Shown here in pieces: positions 44,628-53,302 of a stretch of 64,000 nt of DNA (positions are counted from its first letter, which is position 1; each line of letters begins with the position of its first letter). A program made the position numbers and the translations under genes. This DNA comes from Pseudomonadota bacterium (lineage in GTDB: Bacteria > Pseudomonadota > Gammaproteobacteria > Xanthomonadales > SZUA-38): positions 1 to 64,000 of the forward strand of contig JBCCCR010000029.1 of NCBI GenBank assembly GCA_039033415.1, written 5' to 3'. The notes beneath the pieces were generated by a model. The model was not told the origin of the DNA. It searched no databases and saw only the letters and a list, made by a program, of their open reading frames with translations.

Positions 44628-44909
44628 TAGTGTCCTGTCACGTGAATTGGTTGGATTTCAGAGCCCCGTTGGGCGCCAAGAACAAGGCGCATCGCGCCAA
44701 CCATGGCCGACGCCGTTGGCAAGCGATGCAACGCGGTTATGGTTGCCCAAGGGGGCTCCCCCAAGAAATGAAGAACAGCGCGTCCCACAAGGCAAAGAGC
44801 GGCGTTGCGAGCCTTGGCCAGGGAACCACCCTGGCCGGCGGCTCGCGCCTTGCCCCAGGGCCTTGTGGACACGCGCTGAAACTCAACCAATTAACGTGAC
44901 AGGACACTA
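44628..44909. mobile_element. 282-bp miniature inverted-repeat element (MITE)
   Basis: Non-autonomous element bounded by terminal inverted repeats: TAGTGTCCTGTCACGT begins each end, and the 34-base ends (44628-44661 and 44876-44909) match at 31 positions. Directly outside, AAGC occurs at 44624-44627 and 44910-44913, a four-base target duplication. No transposase is encoded. Inside, 44816-44836 forms a perfect eight-pair hairpin (GGCCAGGG with CCCTGGCC). The element sits exactly between the hydrolase stop codon and the ribosome-binding site of thrA. The parent transposon family was not identified. Confidence 0.9.
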
Positions 44910-44927
44910 AAGCTGGGGAGCAAGGGC

Positions 44928-47399
44928 ATCAAAGCCAGAGTCTATAAATTCGGCGGCAGCAGCGTTGCAGACGCCGACCACTATCGCCGGGTCGCCAATA
45001 TCTGCAGCGCGGCCCTCGGGTCGCCGCTGATTGTTGTAGTGTCCGCCATGAAAGGGATGACCGACGCGCTCTTTGCGCTGATCGAACTGTCGGAGTCAGG
45101 GCAGGATTACAGCGCCGACCTGGAGCAACTGTGCAACCGCCAGCGCGAGGCCTTTACGACGCTCACCGGCGCCGTGCCGCCGGAAGTTGAGAGCGATTTT
45201 GCAGACCTGGCGGATCTGCTGCGAGGCGCTGCGCTTGTGCGTTCAGCGGACGGCCCGGTTCGCGATACGGTTTCCGGCATGGGGGAGCTGTGGTCTTCCC
45301 GCCTGCTCACCGCCCATCTCACGCAGCTGGACCAGGACGCAGACTGGCTTGATGCCCGGCGGTTTATTGTGGTCTCGGAAGGGGAAATGGGGCCAAACGT
45401 CGACTGGACAGCCTCGCGCGAAGGGCTGACCTCGACCCTGGAAGACCGGCGCCCGGCGATCTGGGTGATGCCGGGTTACGTCGCCCGCACGGGCCGCGGG
45501 CGTACGACCACCCTTGGACGCAACGGCAGCGATTTCTCCGCCGCGATCGTCGGTCGTCTCATGGACGCTGATGAAATTCACATTTTCACCGACGTTGATG
45601 GCGTGATGAGCGCCGACCCGCGCCTGGTCCCCGATGCACGCGTCCTCAGCGCGATCTCATTCGATGAAGCGTTGGAGCTCGCCTACTTCGGCGCCAAGGT
45701 CATCCATCCACAGACTCTGGGCCCGGCGATCGCCGCCGACATCCCTGTTCGCATCCGTAACACCTTCGCGCCGGAAGGTGCGGGTACCCGGATCGGACTG
45801 AAAGATGGCGATGATTTCAGCATCAAAGGCATCTCGGCGATCGACGACGTGGGCCTGGTCAACGTTGAGGGTGGCGGGATGATCGGTGTCCCGGGCACCG
45901 CGCGCCGGCTGTTTGGCGCCCTGAAGCGCGGCAATATCTCCGTGGTCATGATCAGCCAGGCGTCGTCCGAACACTCGATCTGTGTCGGCGTTGCCGGCAG
46001 CTCCCTCAGGTCCGCCACCGCACTTTTGCAGGAAGAATTTGAAGACGAGCTGCGTCAGGGGTTGATCAACACGATCAGCTCGCAGCCCGGCCACAGCGTC
46101 TTGGCGATTGTCGGCGACGCGATGGCCGGTCAGCCCGGCATTGCCGCACGGTACTTTTCCGCGCTGGGCGCCGCGGGGATCAACGTGCGGGCCATCGCCC
46201 AGGGATCGTCGGAGCGAAACATCTCAACTGTGATCCCTCAGGCCGACGTGCAGCGTGGTGTTCGTGCCGTTCACTCGGCGTTTTACCTGTCGGCTCAAAC
46301 GCTTTCGGTAGGGGTTATTGGCCACGGCAACGTCGGAGGGGCATTGCTGAACCAGCTTCATCGTGAGGTCGAGCGGCTGCGGGCTGAGTCGAGTGTCGAC
46401 ATCCGAATCCGCGCCATCGCTGGCTCCAGGAAGATGCTGCTGGGTGACGGCCGGCTGGAGCTTGAGGCGTGGAAGAAGCAGGTTGAGGAGAGCGGGGAGG
46501 CGACCGATCTGGACGTATTGGCAGACCACGTGCAAACCGATCACGTGCCGCATGCGGTGTTGATCGACTGTACCGCGAGTGATGCCGTCGCCGACCTGCA
46601 CCATCGCTGGCTGGGTCGCGGAATTCACGTGATCACCGCCAACAAGAAAGCTGCTGCCGGGGATCTCGATCTCTATCGGCAGCTCCTGACGGCGAGCCAC
46701 CTGACGGGCAGTCGATACCTTTACGAAACCACCGTCGGTGCCGGTCTGCCCGTTGTGCAAACGCTGTCGGACCTGCGTCAGACCGGTGACAGGGTCCAGA
46801 TGATCGAAGGAATTTTTTCCGGCACGCTGGCATATTTGTTTAACATGTACGACGGGAGCCGGGGTTTTTCGGCGCTGGTGCGGGAAGCCTGGGAGAAGGG
46901 CTACACCGAGCCAGATCCGCGGGATGATCTGACCGGAACGGACGTGGCCAGGAAACTGGTGATCCTGGCTCGAGAAATCGGTATGGAGCTCAACGTGAAA
47001 GATCTGACGGTGAGCTCGCTGGTGCCGGCTGAGCTGGAAGAAGCCACGGTGGATGAATTTCTGGCCGGACTTGAGCAGCACGACGGGGCGCTGGCTGCCC
47101 GGCTCGAAGCGGCCAACGCGGCGAATCGTCGGCTGCGCTTTGTCGGGCGTTTGACCAGCGACGGCAAGGCGAGCGTCGGCTTAACCGAAGTGGAGGCGGA
47201 TCACCCGTTTGCCGGGATCGATCTGACCGACAACGTGGTGCGGTACGTCACCGATCGCTACTGCGACAATCCGCTGATTGTTCGCGGTCCCGGCGCCGGG
47301 CCGGAAGTGACTGCGGCCGGCGTCTTTGCGGACCTGCTGCGCCTGGGCTCTATGCTGGGCGCGCCGCGGGTAGCGCCGCTGCGGCAAATTGAGGACTGA
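44928..47399 (+). CDS. thrA: Bifunctional aspartokinase / homoserine dehydrogenase I (ThrA)
   Basis: First and third steps of threonine synthesis from aspartate. Aspartokinase domain: KFGGSSVAD near the N terminus, GRNGSDFSAAIVG and FTDVDGVMSADPR. Two ACT domains, then homoserine dehydrogenase with VIGHGNVGG for NADP, ITANKKAAAG, GAGLPVVQTL and EPDPRDDLTGTDVARK. The KFGGSS motif is essential, yet no ATG, GTG or TTG occurs in frame between the upstream stop at 44892 and that motif. The only start with a spaced ribosome-binding site (GGGGAG, 44915-44920) is ATC at 44928, giving 823 residues, against 820 in E. coli. A GTG at 45039 would remove the kinase N terminus. Confidence 0.9.
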   Translation: MKARVYKFGGSSVADADHYRRVANICSAALGSPLIVVVSAMKGMTDALFALIELSESGQDYSADLEQLCNRQREAFTTLTGAVPPEVESDFADLADLLRGAALVRSADGPVRDTVSGMGELWSSRLLTAHLTQLDQDADWLDARRFIVVSEGEMGPNVDWTASREGLTSTLEDRRPAIWVMPGYVARTGRGRTTTLGRNGSDFSAAIVGRLMDADEIHIFTDVDGVMSADPRLVPDARVLSAISFDEALELAYFGAKVIHPQTLGPAIAADIPVRIRNTFAPEGAGTRIGLKDGDDFSIKGISAIDDVGLVNVEGGGMIGVPGTARRLFGALKRGNISVVMISQASSEHSICVGVAGSSLRSATALLQEEFEDELRQGLINTISSQPGHSVLAIVGDAMAGQPGIAARYFSALGAAGINVRAIAQGSSERNISTVIPQADVQRGVRAVHSAFYLSAQTLSVGVIGHGNVGGALLNQLHREVERLRAESSVDIRIRAIAGSRKMLLGDGRLELEAWKKQVEESGEATDLDVLADHVQTDHVPHAVLIDCTASDAVADLHHRWLGRGIHVITANKKAAAGDLDLYRQLLTASHLTGSRYLYETTVGAGLPVVQTLSDLRQTGDRVQMIEGIFSGTLAYLFNMYDGSRGFSALVREAWEKGYTEPDPRDDLTGTDVARKLVILAREIGMELNVKDLTVSSLVPAELEEATVDEFLAGLEQHDGALAARLEAANAANRRLRFVGRLTSDGKASVGLTEVEADHPFAGIDLTDNVVRYVTDRYCDNPLIVRGPGAGPEVTAAGVFADLLRLGSMLGAPRVAPLRQIED

Positions 47400-47408
47400 A
47401 CGAGAATC

Positions 47409-48395
47409 ATGACCAACCAGCAAGGCCAGCGTGAAAGCGTATCGCTGGGCAACATCCGTGAGACCTGCGCGTTTGCGCCCGCTAGCGTCGGCAATGTCGC
47501 GGTGGGCTTCGACGTGCTGGGTCATGCCCTGCAGGGTGTCGGTGACACGGTCACTATTCGACAGGTTGAAGAGCCGGGTGTTCGGCTGGCCGGCGTGAGC
47601 GGCGTGCTGCCGGACCTGCCCGAAGACGTTGAGCGCAATACGGCGCTCAAAGCGGTCGCGGCGATGGTCGACGCCCTGGCGCTCAATTCCGGTTTCGAAG
47701 TCCACGTCGACAAAGGCATTCCGCTGGGATCCGGACTCGGAGGCTCAGCCGCCTCCGCAGCGGCAGCGGTCGTTGCGGTCAACAAGATGCTGAAGATCCC
47801 GCTGCCGATCAATCAGCTCTACCCGTACGCACTCGCCGGCGAAATGGTCGCCAGCGGCAGCGAGCACGGTGACAACGTGGCCGCCTCGCTGCTCGGTGGA
47901 CTGGCCATGGTCGGGCCCTACGGGCATCGCTATCCCATGACCATCCCCGCGCCAAGCAGGCTGCGCTGCATCGTGGTGCATCCCCAGATCGAGATTCAAA
48001 CGCGCAACGCACGGGCCAGCCTGAAGAAAGGTTTTTCCCGGGAGCTGGTGGTCGCCCAATCGGCTAATCTGGCCGCGTTTGTTGCCGGATGTTTTGAGAA
48101 AAATATTGATGTGATCACCGCCAGCCTCAAGGACCTGCTGGTCGAGCCGCAGCGGGCCGCCTCGATTCCGGGTTTTAAGCAGGTGAAAGCTGCGGCACTG
48201 GAGGCGGGCGCGCTAGGCTGCTCGATTTCCGGTTCCGGTCCCAGCGTGTTTGCCTGGTTTCAGGCGGAGAGCGCGGCCACCGTGGGCGGCGAAGCCATGG
48301 CGCAAGCCTTTACCGAGCAGGGCCTGGAAACGCGCGTGTTCAGCTCACCGGTGAACTGCCCGGGCGCGAGGCTGGTCACCGACGCGGCGGGCTAG
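47409..48395 (+). CDS. thrB: Homoserine kinase (ThrB)
   Basis: GHMP-family kinase phosphorylating homoserine with ATP, 328 residues. FAPASVGNVAVGFDVLGHAL opens the fold, the ATP loop is IPLGSGLGGSAASAAA, and the C-terminal LGCSISGSGPSVFAW is the third conserved motif. It lies 9 bases after thrA and 2 bases before thrC, an operon in pathway order. Confidence 0.96.
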   Translation: MTNQQGQRESVSLGNIRETCAFAPASVGNVAVGFDVLGHALQGVGDTVTIRQVEEPGVRLAGVSGVLPDLPEDVERNTALKAVAAMVDALALNSGFEVHVDKGIPLGSGLGGSAASAAAAVVAVNKMLKIPLPINQLYPYALAGEMVASGSEHGDNVAASLLGGLAMVGPYGHRYPMTIPAPSRLRCIVVHPQIEIQTRNARASLKKGFSRELVVAQSANLAAFVAGCFEKNIDVITASLKDLLVEPQRAASIPGFKQVKAAALEAGALGCSISGSGPSVFAWFQAESAATVGGEAMAQAFTEQGLETRVFSSPVNCPGARLVTDAAG

Positions 48396-48397
48396 CC

Positions 48398-49681
48398 ATG
48401 CTGTTTTTTAGTACCCGGGGCGGTCCACGAGTCCCGCTGGCTGAGGCGGTGCTCAAAGGCCTGGCGCCCGATGGCGGCCTCTACGTTCCACTGGCGTTCC
48501 CCTCGCTGGTGCCTGATGATTTTGATCCCGAGGCGAACCTTGCGGCGATCGGTGAGCAGCTCATCCGCCCGTTTTTTGCTGACGATGAGCTGGCCGGTGA
48601 CCTTCAGGACATCTGCCGGGAAGCCCTTAACTTTCCCGTGCCGCTGCTGCAGACAAGCGACAAGCGCCTGTCGATCCTGGAGCTATTCCACGGTCCCACC
48701 GCGGCCTTCAAAGATATCGGGGCCCGTTTTCTGGCCGCTTGCCTGACCCGCCTGAGCGGCGACAGGCGTCCGACCGTCATGGTCGCGACCTCTGGTGACA
48801 CAGGCAGCGCCGTGGCCGCGGCCTGTGCTGAACGCGCTGGGCTGAGGGTGGTCATTCTTTACCCGGAAGGCGGCGTCTCCGCGCGGCAGGAACATCAGCT
48901 GACCTGCTGGGGCGACAACGTACTCAGCCTGCGCGTGCGCGGTGCTTTCGACGACTGTCAGCGTCTGGTCAAAGCGGCATTCCTCGACGAAGCGCTGACC
49001 GCAGCATGCCCCCTGACCTCAGCGAACAGCATCAGCGTGGCTCGACTGCTGCCGCAGATGAGCTACTACGCGGCGGCGAGTCTGCGGTGGCGCGCGCGCC
49101 ACGGTCAGGACGCTAACTTTATTGTTCCCACCGGCAATCTTGGTAACGCGCTGGCCGGCATCTGGGCCCGCCGCTGCGGGATGCCAATCGGTCAGATTGT
49201 GCTGGCGACCAACGCGAACACCGTGATCCCGCGATTCCTCGGATCCGGGCAGTGGCAGCCGGAGGACACGGTGGCTACGCTCGCCAGCGCGATGGATGTA
49301 GGCAACCCCAGCAACATGGAACGGCTTCGCCATCTGCACCCGGAGCACGCTGAACTGAATCAGCAGGTGAGCGCCTACGCGTTCGAGGACAACGCGATTG
49401 CCGAGACGGTGCGCGAGACGCACGACTCGCTCGGCCTGGCGATTTGTCCCCACACCGCCACGGCCCTGGCGGCGTTCAGGAAGGTTGATCCGGCGCTGTC
49501 CTGGACCGCTCTTGCCACCGCCCACGCGGCCAAATTTGAGGGCACGGTAGAGCCGCTGATCGGCCAGCCGGTGGAGGTCCCGCCGGCGCTCGCCGCTCTG
49601 CTGGAGCGACCGACGGGCAAAACGGATATCGAACCTTCGCTGCCGGCGCTGAAGGCCCGATTGCTCGACTGGTCACAATAA
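48398..49681 (+). CDS. thrC: Threonine synthase (ThrC)
   Basis: PLP enzyme converting O-phosphohomoserine to threonine, 427 residues. The PLP lysine lies in HGPTAAFKDIGARF, followed by VATSGDTGSAVAAAC for phosphate binding and FIVPTGNLGNALAG. The N-terminal FSTRGGPRVPLAEAVLKGLAPDGGLYVP is typical of the E. coli-type enzyme. Last gene of the thrABC operon; the 140 bases downstream contain a short hairpin (49772-49786, CCTGCC/GGCAGG). Confidence 0.96.
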   Translation: MLFFSTRGGPRVPLAEAVLKGLAPDGGLYVPLAFPSLVPDDFDPEANLAAIGEQLIRPFFADDELAGDLQDICREALNFPVPLLQTSDKRLSILELFHGPTAAFKDIGARFLAACLTRLSGDRRPTVMVATSGDTGSAVAAACAERAGLRVVILYPEGGVSARQEHQLTCWGDNVLSLRVRGAFDDCQRLVKAAFLDEALTAACPLTSANSISVARLLPQMSYYAAASLRWRARHGQDANFIVPTGNLGNALAGIWARRCGMPIGQIVLATNANTVIPRFLGSGQWQPEDTVATLASAMDVGNPSNMERLRHLHPEHAELNQQVSAYAFEDNAIAETVRETHDSLGLAICPHTATALAAFRKVDPALSWTALATAHAAKFEGTVEPLIGQPVEVPPALAALLERPTGKTDIEPSLPALKARLLDWSQ

Positions 49682-49820
49682 GGCAGTTCAGCCGACGTTA
49701 AGTTTGCGCTGGTAAGGTGATGGGCCTGAGTGGGCTGCCGGCTAATGGGTCGTGCGGCCTTTGGTGTTACGCCTGCCCGTGGCAGGTACCTGCAACGTTT
49801 GTGAATGATATTATTTGTCG

Positions 49821-50075
49821 ATGAACCCACGACGCCGAAAATTGCTGATGGCAGCCACCTTGGGCCTCGCCCTGGGGCTCGGCGTGCCCGCAGCCAGCGC
49901 CATGACCCTGGCGCAGGCGGTCAACAAGGTTCGCCGTGATACCGGCGGCAAGGTCCTGTCGGCTCGCACCGAAGTGCGGAACAACCGGCAGATTCACATC
50001 GTTAAGGTCCTGACCAAAGATGGCAAGGTGAGATACGTGCAGGTCGCCGGCAATCCGGTGAAGCCGCGACGATAG
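49821..50075 (+). CDS. Small secreted PepSY-like protein
   Basis: Protein of 84 residues with a signal peptide (RRRKLLMAATLGLALGLGVPAASA) and a single short domain with LAQAVNKVRRDTGGKVLSARTEV and VKVLTKDGKVRYVQV, the pattern of PepSY-type periplasmic proteins. Such genes often stand beside PhoP/PhoQ-like systems, as here (34 bases before the response regulator). It may modulate the sensor or a periplasmic protease, or simply be part of its regulon. ATG at 49821 has no strong ribosome-binding site. Confidence 0.8.
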   Translation: MNPRRRKLLMAATLGLALGLGVPAASAMTLAQAVNKVRRDTGGKVLSARTEVRNNRQIHIVKVLTKDGKVRYVQVAGNPVKPRR

Positions 50076-50109
50076 CGGCCGGCTTGCTGCCGATGGAGGG
50101 CTGATTACC

Positions 50110-50796
50110 TTGCGAGTTCTGGTCATTGAAGACGAAAAGCCGCTTCGCGAGACGCTTGTCGCGCGGCTGCAGCGTGAGGGATACGCGGTCGACGCCGCGG
50201 CTGACGGTGAAGAAGGTCTATACCTGGGTCAGGAATATCCGATCGACGTCGCCGTGGTGGATCTGGGGCTACCCAAACTCGGCGGCATGGAGGTGATCGC
50301 CCGCTGGCGAGAGGCCGAGAAGCGATTCCCCGTTTTGATTCTGACCGCGCGGTCGGAGTGGCAGGACAAGGTGGAAGGCCTCGGTGCCGGTGCGGACGAT
50401 TACCTGGTCAAACCTTTTCACGTCGAGGAACTGCTGGCGCGTCTGAACGCGCTGGTTCGTCGCGCCGCCGGCTGGGCGCAGTCGGTGCTGCAGAGCGGGC
50501 CGATATCGCTCGATACCAGCGCGCAGCAGGTCAGTCTCGACGGCGAGGCCGTGGAGCTGACGTCCTTTGAGTATAAGGTCCTGGAATATCTGATGATGCA
50601 TGCCGGCGAGGTGATTTCGAAATCCCGGCTGACCGATCACATCTACGAGCAGGACTTCGACCGCGACAGCAACGTCATCGAAGTCTTTGTCGGGCGGCTG
50701 CGCAAGAAGCTGGACCCCGATGGCAGCGTCAAACCGATCGAAACGCTGCGCGGGCGCGGCTACCGCTTTAAGGCGGTGGAGCCCGCGACCAGCTAA
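50110..50796 (+). CDS. OmpR-family response regulator (PhoP-like)
   Basis: Two-component regulator of 228 residues: receiver domain with IEDEKPLRETL, phosphoacceptor Asp51 (VVDLGLPKLGG) and Lys in LVKPFH, then an OmpR/PhoP winged helix (LTSFEYKVLEYLMMHAGEVISKSRL, FVGRLRKKLDPDG, ETLRGRGYRF). A TTG start with GGAGGG about 10 bases upstream is used. The sensor kinase gene follows after an 81-base gap. Similarity to PhoP is at subfamily level; the signal is unknown. Confidence 0.92.
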   Translation: MRVLVIEDEKPLRETLVARLQREGYAVDAAADGEEGLYLGQEYPIDVAVVDLGLPKLGGMEVIARWREAEKRFPVLILTARSEWQDKVEGLGAGADDYLVKPFHVEELLARLNALVRRAAGWAQSVLQSGPISLDTSAQQVSLDGEAVELTSFEYKVLEYLMMHAGEVISKSRLTDHIYEQDFDRDSNVIEVFVGRLRKKLDPDGSVKPIETLRGRGYRFKAVEPATS

Positions 50797-50877
50797 TGGG
50801 GCGGATGGCGGTCTGCTGGTCTCCAAGAGTGCAGCAGGCTTCAGCACCCCGTCCGGCGCGGGCTATGATGATCCCCG

Positions 50878-52239
50878 ATGAGCCGAACTCGACCTCTGTC
50901 GCTGACCGCCAGACTGACCCTGGCCGTGAGCATCGCGCTGGTAGCCTTCCTCGGGCTGACCGGGCTGGTGCTGGATCGCGCCTACGCCGACAGCGCCCGT
51001 GACGCGGTCCAGGATCGTCTGCAGGGTGTCATCTATACGCTGCTGGTTGCGGCTGACCTAGACACCGATGACCGCCTGCTGCTCCCGGACGCCACCCCCG
51101 AACCCAGGCTGAGCCGCCCCAGCTCCGGGCTGTACGCGCGCGTCTCGGGTGAACGCTTCGGCTGGAACTCCAGCTCCCAGGTGGGGCATGAACTCGAGTG
51201 GCCGCCGCGCGTCCTGACGGGTGAAACCCAGTTTTATCTACCCAACATGACGGTGGTTGAGCCGGTGTTCACGCTGAGCCTCGGCGTTGCCTGGGAATCA
51301 CCCGAAGGTCGGGACGTACCGTTTACCTTTTCCGCCGCGGAATCCACCGTCGCCTTCGAGGCGCAGCTGGCCGAGTTTCGTCGATCGCTCTGGGGCTGGC
51401 TGGGCGCCGCGTCGGTCCTGCTGCTGCTGGTTCAGTCTGTGGTGCTCGGCTGGAGCCTCAAGCCCCTGCGCAGCGTGGCGGCAGATCTTGCGAGGGTGCA
51501 GCGCGGCGAGGCGGACGCCATCGAACGGGACTATCCCCAGGAGCTGGCCGGACTAACCGGCAGCATCAATACGTTTATCAGCTCGGAGAGAAAACAGCTG
51601 GCCCGTTTCCGCAATTCGCTCGCTGACCTGGCGCACAGCCTGAAGACGCCGCTGGCGGTGATGAGCACGTCGCTGGACAGCGAGGAAACCGGCAATGGTG
51701 AGATGCTGCGGTCGCAGGTCAGGCGGATGAGCGACATTGTCGGCTATCAGCTGAAGCGGGCGCGAACCTCCGGTCATCAAACCTTTGCGAGACCCATTCC
51801 GATTGCAGACCGCGCTGAGGAGGTTGTGCAGACGCTGGAGCAGGCGCATCGCGAGCGCCAGATCCAGTGTGAGTTTGCGATCGATCCTCAGGCGCGTTTT
51901 TACGGGGAAACCGGTGATCTCGCAGAGCTCCTGGGCAACCTGCTGGAAAATGCCTTCAAATGGTGCCAAAAGCGGGTACTGCTGACCGCCAAGGCGCTGC
52001 CGGGGAAGACCCGCTCGGGTCTTGAGCTGATTATCGAGGACGATGGCCCCGGCATCGATCAGGATCAGGCCGAGCAGCTGCTGCAGCGCGGCGTGCGTGG
52101 TGACGAGCAGCTTCCCGGGCACGGGATCGGCCTGGCGGTCGTTCGCGAATTGACCGACTCATACGGTGCGCAGCTCGGCATTGCGCGCAGCGAGCTTGGC
52201 GGCGCGAGAATCTGGATTCGATTTCAAGGAGACACGTAG
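50878..52239 (+). CDS. Sensor histidine kinase (PhoQ-like)
   Basis: Partner kinase of the preceding regulator, 453 residues. Two transmembrane segments (about 13-33 and 175-192) flank a periplasmic domain of about 140 residues. A HAMP-like linker is followed by the phosphoacceptor His253 (LADLAHSLKTPLAVM), the N box LLGNLLENAFKWC and G boxes EDDGPGI and GHGIGLAVV. The stop codon overlaps the mazG start. The periplasmic domain is acidic in parts, as in PhoQ sensors of divalent cations, but specificity is not proven. Confidence 0.92.
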   Translation: MSRTRPLSLTARLTLAVSIALVAFLGLTGLVLDRAYADSARDAVQDRLQGVIYTLLVAADLDTDDRLLLPDATPEPRLSRPSSGLYARVSGERFGWNSSSQVGHELEWPPRVLTGETQFYLPNMTVVEPVFTLSLGVAWESPEGRDVPFTFSAAESTVAFEAQLAEFRRSLWGWLGAASVLLLLVQSVVLGWSLKPLRSVAADLARVQRGEADAIERDYPQELAGLTGSINTFISSERKQLARFRNSLADLAHSLKTPLAVMSTSLDSEETGNGEMLRSQVRRMSDIVGYQLKRARTSGHQTFARPIPIADRAEEVVQTLEQAHRERQIQCEFAIDPQARFYGETGDLAELLGNLLENAFKWCQKRVLLTAKALPGKTRSGLELIIEDDGPGIDQDQAEQLLQRGVRGDEQLPGHGIGLAVVRELTDSYGAQLGIARSELGGARIWIRFQGDT

Positions 52240-53042
52240 TGAGCGAAATGCAGCGCCTGCTCAGCATTATGGCGCAGTTGCGTAACCCGGAGGGCGGCTG
52301 CCCCTGGGATCTCAAGCAGGACTTTGCGTCGATTGCCCCGTACACCATCGAGGAGGCGTACGAAGTAGCGGACGCGGTGGCCCGCGAAGATATGACGGAC
52401 CTCAAGGACGAGCTTGGCGATCTGCTGCTTCAGGTGGTCTTTCATGCCCAGATGGCGACCGAGGCTGAGCACTTCAGTTTTGAAGACGTAGCGCGGTCGA
52501 TCAACGACAAGATGGTGCGACGCCATCCGCATGTGTTTGGCGACGCCACCGTGACCACCGCGGATGACCAGGTGAACGCCTGGGAAGCGATGAAGAAAGC
52601 CGAACGCGGCGCTGACCAAGACCCTTCCGCGCTGGCCGGGATCACGCGCGGCATGCCGGAATGGATGAGAGCGCAGAAGCTGCACAGCCGCGCCGCGGCC
52701 GTCGGCTTCGACTGGCCAGACGCGGCTGGCGTCCTCGACAAGGTCCGTGAAGAGGTCGGCGAGCTGGCCGAGGCCATGGATGAACCCGAGTATGCCGATC
52801 ATTGTGAGGAGGAAATCGGCGACCTGCTGTTCTCCACGATTGCTCTCGCCAAACACCTAAAGGTGGATCCGGGCCGGGCGCTGCGTGGGGCCAACCGGAA
52901 ATTTGAGGCTCGCTTCCGAACGCTGGAGCAGCTGGCATCAGAACCGCTCGATGACCTCGCCATGGACCAGCTCGATCAGCTGTGGGAAGCCGCGAAGAAG
53001 GCCCTGGCGGCGGACTCCTCCTCAAACCCGGGAGAGAGATGA
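52239..53042 (+). CDS. mazG: Nucleoside triphosphate pyrophosphohydrolase MazG
   Basis: Enzyme that hydrolyses (d)NTPs to monophosphates and pyrophosphate, probably for nucleotide-pool cleaning, 267 residues with two MazG domains. The first shows NPEGGCPWDLKQDF and the EExxE pattern in EEAYEVADAV with LGDLLLQVVFHA; the second has EEVGELAEAM and EEEIGDLLFS. The GTG start lies inside the upstream stop (GGAGA 6 bases ahead). Full length. Confidence 0.95.
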   Translation: MSEMQRLLSIMAQLRNPEGGCPWDLKQDFASIAPYTIEEAYEVADAVAREDMTDLKDELGDLLLQVVFHAQMATEAEHFSFEDVARSINDKMVRRHPHVFGDATVTTADDQVNAWEAMKKAERGADQDPSALAGITRGMPEWMRAQKLHSRAAAVGFDWPDAAGVLDKVREEVGELAEAMDEPEYADHCEEEIGDLLFSTIALAKHLKVDPGRALRGANRKFEARFRTLEQLASEPLDDLAMDQLDQLWEAAKKALAADSSSNPGER

Positions 53043-53260
53043 CCGTATCCATATCGCATCAGCAATTGGCGACACCTGCGCCTTCTCAGACGGCCAATTT
53101 GTCGGAAAATGGGGCGCTTTTGCGTATTCGTTTTAGGGGCATCGGTGCGCGGCGACGCCCCCGGCGATCGGTCAGTCAAAAAATCGGCTGGGGTGCCGAT
53201 GCTATAACATATCTTTTCAGTGCAGCGCGCCGGTGCCCTCTCTATCGATCGGCCCAGTGA
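53039..53260 (+). CDS. Possible small protein after mazG
   Basis: An open frame of 73 codons whose ATG overlaps the mazG stop (ATGA) behind GGGAGAG, a good ribosome-binding site. The product is basic (GIGARRRPRRSV) with no recognised domain. The coupling signal is real, but codon pattern and lack of a domain make the protein doubtful; the 260-base gap may instead be just the promoter region of the hybrid kinase. Confidence 0.25.
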   Translation: MTVSISHQQLATPAPSQTANLSENGALLRIRFRGIGARRRPRRSVSQKIGWGADAITYLFSAARRCPLYRSAQ

Positions 53261-53302
53261 GCGCCAGGTGATCATGCGTATACTGCAGGGAAGGGCCTTG
53301 CT

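Noticed and set aside
44744-44765. GGGGGCTCCCCC inside the miniature element as a terminator
   Set aside because: The stem is a short palindrome with no usable loop and no T-tract; the hairpin at 44816-44836 is the better structure.
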